Shown here one piece after another: positions 58,561-64,000 of a stretch of 64,000 nucleotides of DNA. Under the pieces are notes generated by a model that worked only from the letters and a program-made list of their open reading frames with translations, made no database searches and had not been told where the DNA came from. Position 1 is the first letter of the stretch. The number at the start of each line of letters is the position of its first letter. Source of the stretch: Platycnemis pennipes (Eukaryota; Arthropoda; Insecta; Odonata; Platycnemididae); assembly GCA_933228895.1 (NCBI GenBank), contig OW121854.1, forward strand, positions 54,540,609-54,604,608. The letters run 5' to 3'. A program made the position numbers and the translations under genes.

Positions 58561-60620
58561 TAAATAGTTAACAAAAAAAGAAACGTTCTGAGAATCTCGA
58601 ACTCAGTTTATTGACGGTTACTAAAAATTAAAAGCGTATGTTGCCCAGAAATCAATCCTGAGACCGTACTTGATCAACAACCATTTCAGACATGTATCTG
58701 ACATATTTTTCAGAATAATACAGTAGATTATAAATTGGGGCAGAATATGGATTCGGAATATCAGCATGACCAAAAAGACGCAGGAGAGGGCGGCGAATCC
58801 AAAACTATTTGTATTGGGTAGGAAGTAAAGTGGGGAGTTCAGATGGTTACCCATTTTCACCGGAACGTTTTAAGATATAATGCGAGGAAACAGTTAAAAA
58901 TTCTACGTGAGAGGAATGGATATGATAAAGGAATAGTATGAGAGGGAATTTTGATGCAGTGGGAAAGGTATTCGAAAGATCATACGCTAGATAATCAGTC
59001 ATCCAATTCTTTGAATGTGAGTTAGATGCGAAATGAAAAGAATTATGAGAAAACATAATCAATGAGGTTTTGTGGATTTAGGATGAAAAAATAAAAGTAT
59101 GATGGCTCGGCTAGATTGGGTGGGAAAATTCAGCCGCCTGAGATAAAAATGGCTGGTTTCAGTAAATTCCAACGAAATATGGCGTCGATGGAAGAAGTGC
59201 AGCAGAGAATTAATGACAAAACGCGAGGTATATACCTTTGCTAGATAAATATTTACAGCGAGTCATATGCATAGATTGGCATTGCCAAATCGTTGGCATA
59301 AAACACTAGAAACGAAATATTTCAAAGGCTTCCATGGTGTAAGTAGAATGGCTATTTAGAAGAACGTAACAGCGGGGAGATTATAATTAAATAAACGTAG
59401 GAGGACGATAAGTACTGACAGTTTGAAAGCATTGCTCCTTTGATTAATCTCCCTGCTAATTCCTTTCTTCTACTAAGGGCCCTCCATTTACCTGAAGATG
59501 TATCAATAATAAACATGCATTAAAGCGGCGAAGAATAGCTGTTAGCTGTTTCCATTAGGGAGAATAGCAGATGATGACCTTCCTCTGCAAACACGCTAGA
59601 CTCCGAGGAGGCATCTATTCTTGTAGTGGTTTACCTCACTAGAGATTGAGGGTAAGCAAACAAGCAGGATAAGCTAAAACTCAGCCTTTGACGCAGCACT
59701 AACAAACAAGGTCAAAGCCTTTGCGTCACATGCGTAGCATCGGAGAGCGCAATTTATCTCGTATGGTAGTCGTATAAAGATATTTTTGCAACAAATCTCT
59801 GACAAAGTATTTTATCAAGATAAGAGAATGCATTTGGAGCAAGATTTCCGAGGGTTTAAATCGTAGCTTACTAAATTAAACCAATGATTGTAGTAATCTA
59901 TAGTGAATTTCCGGAAATGGTGTACAGCCAACAGTAAAATAGGCCATTTCAGTATCCCTTAATCTTCCTGAAAGTTAATCGTATTCAGCGGAGCTTTGCC
60001 TCATACTGTAATGTTCTCGATTGTTTTTCATCAGAAGTAGTTCAACATAAACACCCTTAACTACCGCATTAAGCAGAGAATGTCATCTAACTAGCTAATT
60101 AATATGAAAGTAAATTATCTTAAGTAAATTTTGTAACTCTCAGCTTTGCTCACTTACGCGAATTAGTGCGGATTAAAATATGAACCCCCATATATAGTAT
60201 TAACGCGAGATTGCTAGGGTAACCAAAGCTAAAGCTCATCCCTTTGTGCTAGATCATTTATTTTATTTTAAAGTATGTACGGCTTTGAAATTTTAACCTG
60301 AATTGCCTTCTTTTTGGAATAATAAGAAAAACGGAATAAACACACTTTTTGACGATTCCCTCCGAGTTGTTGTCTATTTACTCTGCAAAACAGGAGCGTA
60401 GGGCTTAAAAAAAGCCAAAGCCATTTCTCACCCGATCTCTCAATAGTGTACCAAAAACAAATGACTCATTTTTCCATGGTAAATTCTTAACGTTTAAGTA
60501 ATTAAGTACGTTATGTGATTGTCACAGTTTTTCTATCAATATAAAGTTTTATGCTCCCTTTATACAAGTTATAGTTAATAATTACGTAATCATTTATAAA
60601 CCGACAAATAAGTTGTTAAT
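58561..60620. other. AT-rich DNA, nothing recognised
   Basis: About 2 kb of AT-rich spacer. Minus frames at 58621-58860 and 58847-59062 have no motifs. Confidence 0.4.
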
Positions 60621-60700
60621 ATCTATATAATACCCTGTAAGACACCCCAAGAATATGCGGCAGTGAGTGAACCATCACCAAGCACTTGGTTATCAATCAG
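60621..60700 (+). repeat. CCCTGC-type hairpin repeat, copy 4 (diverged)
   Basis: CCCTGTAAGACACC (60633) and GCGGCAGTGAGTGAACC, then ATCACCAAGCACTTGG, align with copy 1 at 29300-29350 through both the hairpin and its downstream tail. Several substitutions weaken the stem. This is the copy that shows the tail belongs to the family. Confidence 0.5.
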
Positions 60701-60960
60701 AGGGAAGTACCTTGCAGACATTCACATAAAAATACTACTCCGTTTAAACTCGAAATTTTGTAAAACCAAGAGTCACAATATTACCACCCCGGGGAAAATA
60801 TTAAGCTTGCCGTCACGAGCCATGTGAAATGTGAACTGCAAATGACACTATAAGAGGCAGTACGTTGGAGTGTACATTCTCAATTTACATTTGTCAAATA
60901 TTTCAAATATAAATTACATTTAGGTGAGACCTATATTTGTACTCGTAGAATCACACGTAG
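60701..60960. other. AT-rich spacer
   Basis: Nothing recognised. Confidence 0.3.
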
Positions 60961-61110
60961 TTTTCGTGCTAGTGTCATTTCCAAGGTTATATTGCTCCGT
61001 CTTACTAACCGTTCACCTAAGACAAAGGCAACGGCCATGCCTAAATCGGGATTTAACTCCCAACCTGCGCGCTGTTATACCAACACGTCGTCAATTTTTG
61101 GCCGACACCA
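60961..61110 (-). repeat. Possible tRNA-derived SINE, minus strand
   Basis: On the minus strand GAGTTAAATCCC (61059-61048) resembles a pol III B box, with GGCCAAAAATTG about 32 bases upstream as a weak A-box candidate. GGCATGGCCGTTGCCTTTG follows downstream. The A box is poor, and no tail or target duplication was found, so this is tentative. Confidence 0.3.
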
Positions 61111-62239
61111 GTAGTTTTTTTTTAGATATAATGTTCATGGAATTCCGGTAATAGTGATGCTAGAGGTGATATAATAAATTAATTACTGCCGAAACTTGAA
61201 TAATTCTAATCCATAAATATTAAATGAATTATAAGAAACTAGGACTGTGTAATTAATTTAATGCTTGTGAATAAATTTTCCTTCCTTTTTAGTAATAAAT
61301 CTATTTAATTCGGGATCCATTTATCTCTCAGGGCACCCCTACGAAGGTAGCACGTGCTACAACATGTTCCGAAACTTTATAATCATAAAACTTCCATCCC
61401 CAAAATTTACAAATACACATCCACCAAAATCTCCAGATTCATCCTCATTTTATATTATTCTTTTCCACGTCATACATACTACCACCGCACTCTACCACCC
61501 TCTTTTAATAGTACTCGTTATATTGACTGCTTACGTAATTATTGGCTGTAAACTGCATTCGTCCAAGATTACAGAGTGCCCTCAGATCCAGCCATCTTGC
61601 AATCTTCCTTCCTTTTCCTTCTCCCTTCATTTTTTTAATTGACTTGCTCGTGAGCTTGTCTGCGTTTTTTCGCACCAAATGCGTCAATTCACTTCGATCC
61701 GTCGTCACTCCTGACTATCACCCGCCAGCGCAACCCCAGACTTTTGACGTTCTGATCGCGACACGCTACGCGTCAATTCATTGGAATCCATAGAAACCTC
61801 CTCCAGATACGTGCTTTGAGTCGTTAGGTTACATAAAATAAAAACAAAAGCAAATGGAGGGGGATGCACATCCTTTTTCTTTAGAAAAAAAACGCATCTG
61901 CGCTGAAAGCAGGAATAATGGCTTGCACAGAGGTTTTCTAGTACCTCGTTCGGAAATATATGTCTGTATGTATGTGTGTGAACAAAAGGAACGCGCATTC
62001 ACATAGATATCTACGCAAACGCACGGCCACACCCACATCCATTTTCAGCATACGCGCACAAGGGTTTGCGTGAATTTATTCATAAAAAACATGTGCCTCC
62101 ATACATTTAATTCTGCCCGCAATTTGCGTTGAAGTGGTTTTTTTTTCATGGGTGGACATTCACTTGCGTCGACAGCGCGTACCACAAAAATAAGCGGCCG
62201 TTTTTTCGCGCCACAACACGCCTTTTCAGCGTGAGTCCG
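61111..62239. other. Mixed DNA, nothing recognised
   Basis: AT-rich to mixed sequence with a 14-base palindrome GTAGCACGTGCTAC at 61347-61360. Short frames on both strands have no motif. Confidence 0.35.
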
Positions 62240-62590
62240 CAATCAAAGGCTCGCTTGTTTGGACCCTCACTTCCCTCTCTTTCCCGGCACATTTCTCTTC
62301 CCTCCCACCCTTCCTGACTCTCCATTCCCATTTCCCTTTCAATCCATTCTTTCCCTTCCCCATCGGCTCGATACCCCTCTTCACTCAATGGCACGGTTTT
62401 CTCTCTCACCGTGCTCCTCGGAAATTTCTGATACTACGATAGTAGCCCATGCAATCTAAATGGACTAGGAGGTGAATCTGGCTCACAATAGGGATTTGAA
62501 TTAACAAGAGAGCAAAATTCACTCTCTCTCTCTCTGTTGGTAAGAGCTTCTAATTTAGCCCTGAATTGTCAACGCCAATATATAGTAAAT
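62240..62590. other. C/T-rich island and (CT)n
   Basis: Pyrimidine-rich plus strand to about 62430, then a (CT)7 run at 62522-62535. No gene was seen. Confidence 0.4.
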
Positions 62591-62830
62591 GGGTGGTCAG
62601 GTTGGTGTAGTGGCTAGAGTACTGTCTTCTCACGTGGAGGGCCTGAGTTCAAACCCAGGAAGTGCAAGATATTTATCATTAGTAATCCGTACCCTATTCT
62701 GTGCTTTGAGAAGAGCATTTGAGTACAGTGCTCAGTCTGTCGGATGGGACATTGAACCACGGTCCTTTTGGCACCTTTCGTTAAGAACAGCTTAATACCA
62801 ACGACGCCAGCTTTCTCTCCACCCTTTCTC
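62591..62830 (+). repeat. tRNA-derived SINE
   Basis: The 5' part has a good A box, TGGTGTAGTGG (62603-62613), and a B-box-like GAGTTCAAACCC (62645-62656) at tRNA spacing. A tRNA-unrelated body follows with GGATGGGACATTG and CCTTTCGTTAAGAACAG. This head-and-body layout is that of a tRNA-derived SINE transcribed by RNA polymerase III. No target duplication or clear tail was found, so this is an older copy. It is unrelated in sequence to the foldback family at 28442. Confidence 0.7.
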
Positions 62831-63819
62831 CTTTACTTTCCATTCACATCCTCATACTTTTCCTTACCATATGAATCAACTATAAACGCGGGTAAAGATT
62901 TAAAAATATAGATGATATAAGATGTAGCCAATGAAGAGCTTGATGGAAATCGTGGTGGTCCATGGTTTTGAGATCTATACCGTGGTTAAGTAGAGTTAAA
63001 GTTAATTGCCCGCATGAAATGGTTAAACCATGAATACCGCTGATGGATGTTGGAAAGTCGATGTACGATGAAATATTGTTTTTGCTTGGGGAAGAATGTC
63101 TATGACTGTAATATTAGGAGGAGGTCGAAAAATGACGGGATTGGCAATAAGATACAATTAGAGCTAATGGAGATTGCAGCCGGGTGAAAGGAAAGTAAAA
63201 GACTGGTAACTTAAAAGGAATTAAAATAGCATTAATATTCTACATAGAAGATAAATCATACGGGGAAGGAAACAGTGGAAGCTCTACGAAGAGACGTATA
63301 GAGACCGGGAATACTTTCTGTAAGATGTATTGCACCAAGAAGGAATTATAACCCAAGTGTTAATAATAGAAATGAAACGTAAAACATTGTTAACCATAAG
63401 TACATGCATTCGTATCTAGGTTCATGACTAAATTACCACCAATGCGAGCTAATTTCTAACGTTTTTGATTTAAACTTCAATTGTTGAAATTTAAAGAGAT
63501 GTTAGATGATTAAAATTATCTTTCTGCCAGCAAGCGAGCCTTACGATTGAAATTCCACATTATGAACGCTTTCAACCAATCTTAATAATTTATTCTCAAA
63601 TATGTGTAATGATGACTAAATATTGCTACTGGAGAAAATAAAAATATAACATCGTGAGTTCCAAGAAAAAAGGGAGAAACGGAAAAGTTAACATTCAAAG
63701 GATTGTGAGTTTATTTATGACCAGTTCCCTTTTACCATGAAATTGAGTAAACTTAAATACTCTAACAGTTTCTGACCAACAGTTTTAGGTAGTGGATGGA
63801 TTCGAAAGTTGTGGTCGAT
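62831..63819. other. AT-rich DNA, nothing recognised
   Basis: AT-rich spacer with no open frame, repeat end or RNA signal. Confidence 0.4.
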
Positions 63820-64000
63820 GAATGCAAAGTGCTTCCCCCTTTTCCCCATGTGTCAATCCTGTCTCGCACTTCACTTTCAATTTCATCACCACCGTCGCTG
63901 GTCTCCCTACTTAACAAAACCTAATCTCCGCCCTCTCTCCCTCTCATTCCCTCTCTCCGTCCGACGCCACCCGCCACGTCACTCATGACACCGTCCATTA
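63820..64000. other. C/T-rich island, cut by window end
   Basis: Pyrimidine-rich plus strand running to the end of the window. No gene was seen. Confidence 0.4.

Noticed and set aside
61347..61360. GTAGCACGTGCTAC palindrome as an operator or E-box site
   Set aside because: A lone 14-base palindrome with no neighbouring gene or second copy is not enough to assign a role.
62522..62535. (CT)7 run as a regulatory GAGA site
   Set aside because: An ordinary microsatellite; no promoter context.

Overview
The window looks like intergenic or deep intronic DNA from a large, repeat-rich arthropod genome, most likely an insect. The grounds are: AT-rich background sequence, no recognisable host protein, four 3' fragments of one RTE-like non-LTR retrotransposon, a decayed piggyBac-type transposon, tRNA-like SINEs, foldback elements and a solo LTR. 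I cannot name the species. No operons, CRISPR arrays, rRNA genes or intact tRNA genes were seen.

Layout. 1-8.4 kb is AT-rich with minor pyrimidine-rich patches and one short dispersed repeat. 8.4-19.6 kb alternates AT-rich DNA with C/T-rich islands. 19.8-22.3 kb is a 2.4-kb piggyBac-family element with TTAA target duplications, GGGGTC-N6-GACCCC subterminal palindromes and a frameshifted, internally deleted transposase on the minus strand. 22.7-28.6 kb holds two copies of a foldback element built on a tRNA-like sequence, plus two CpG-rich patches that could be promoters. 33.8-34.5 kb is a 722-bp solo LTR with GTAG target duplications. 36-40 kb holds three of the four RTE fragments, one with a clean 11-bp target duplication, and a perfect 124-bp inverted repeat with a 295-nt loop. 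40-56 kb is rich in purine or pyrimidine islands and holds the fourth RTE fragment, a remnant of a second LINE lineage, and a CpG-rich patch with back-to-back splice donors (49.4-50.1 kb). 57-58 kb stacks a tandem repeat, a palindromic element and a small insertion with 14-bp flanking repeats. 58-64 kb is AT-rich with a hairpin repeat and one good tRNA-derived SINE.

The genes here do not form a pathway. What links the region is repeat biology: insertion, truncation, LTR recombination and inverted duplication. The best candidates for something undescribed are the perfect 124-bp inverted repeat (possible long-hairpin RNA or recent foldback duplication), the foldback tRNA-like family, and three unlike repeats sharing a GAAA(C/T)CGGT motif next to a small stem, a layout loosely like a hammerhead ribozyme core. 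Long open frames in the C/T-rich islands are best explained by the scarcity of stop codons in such sequence and are not annotated as genes.
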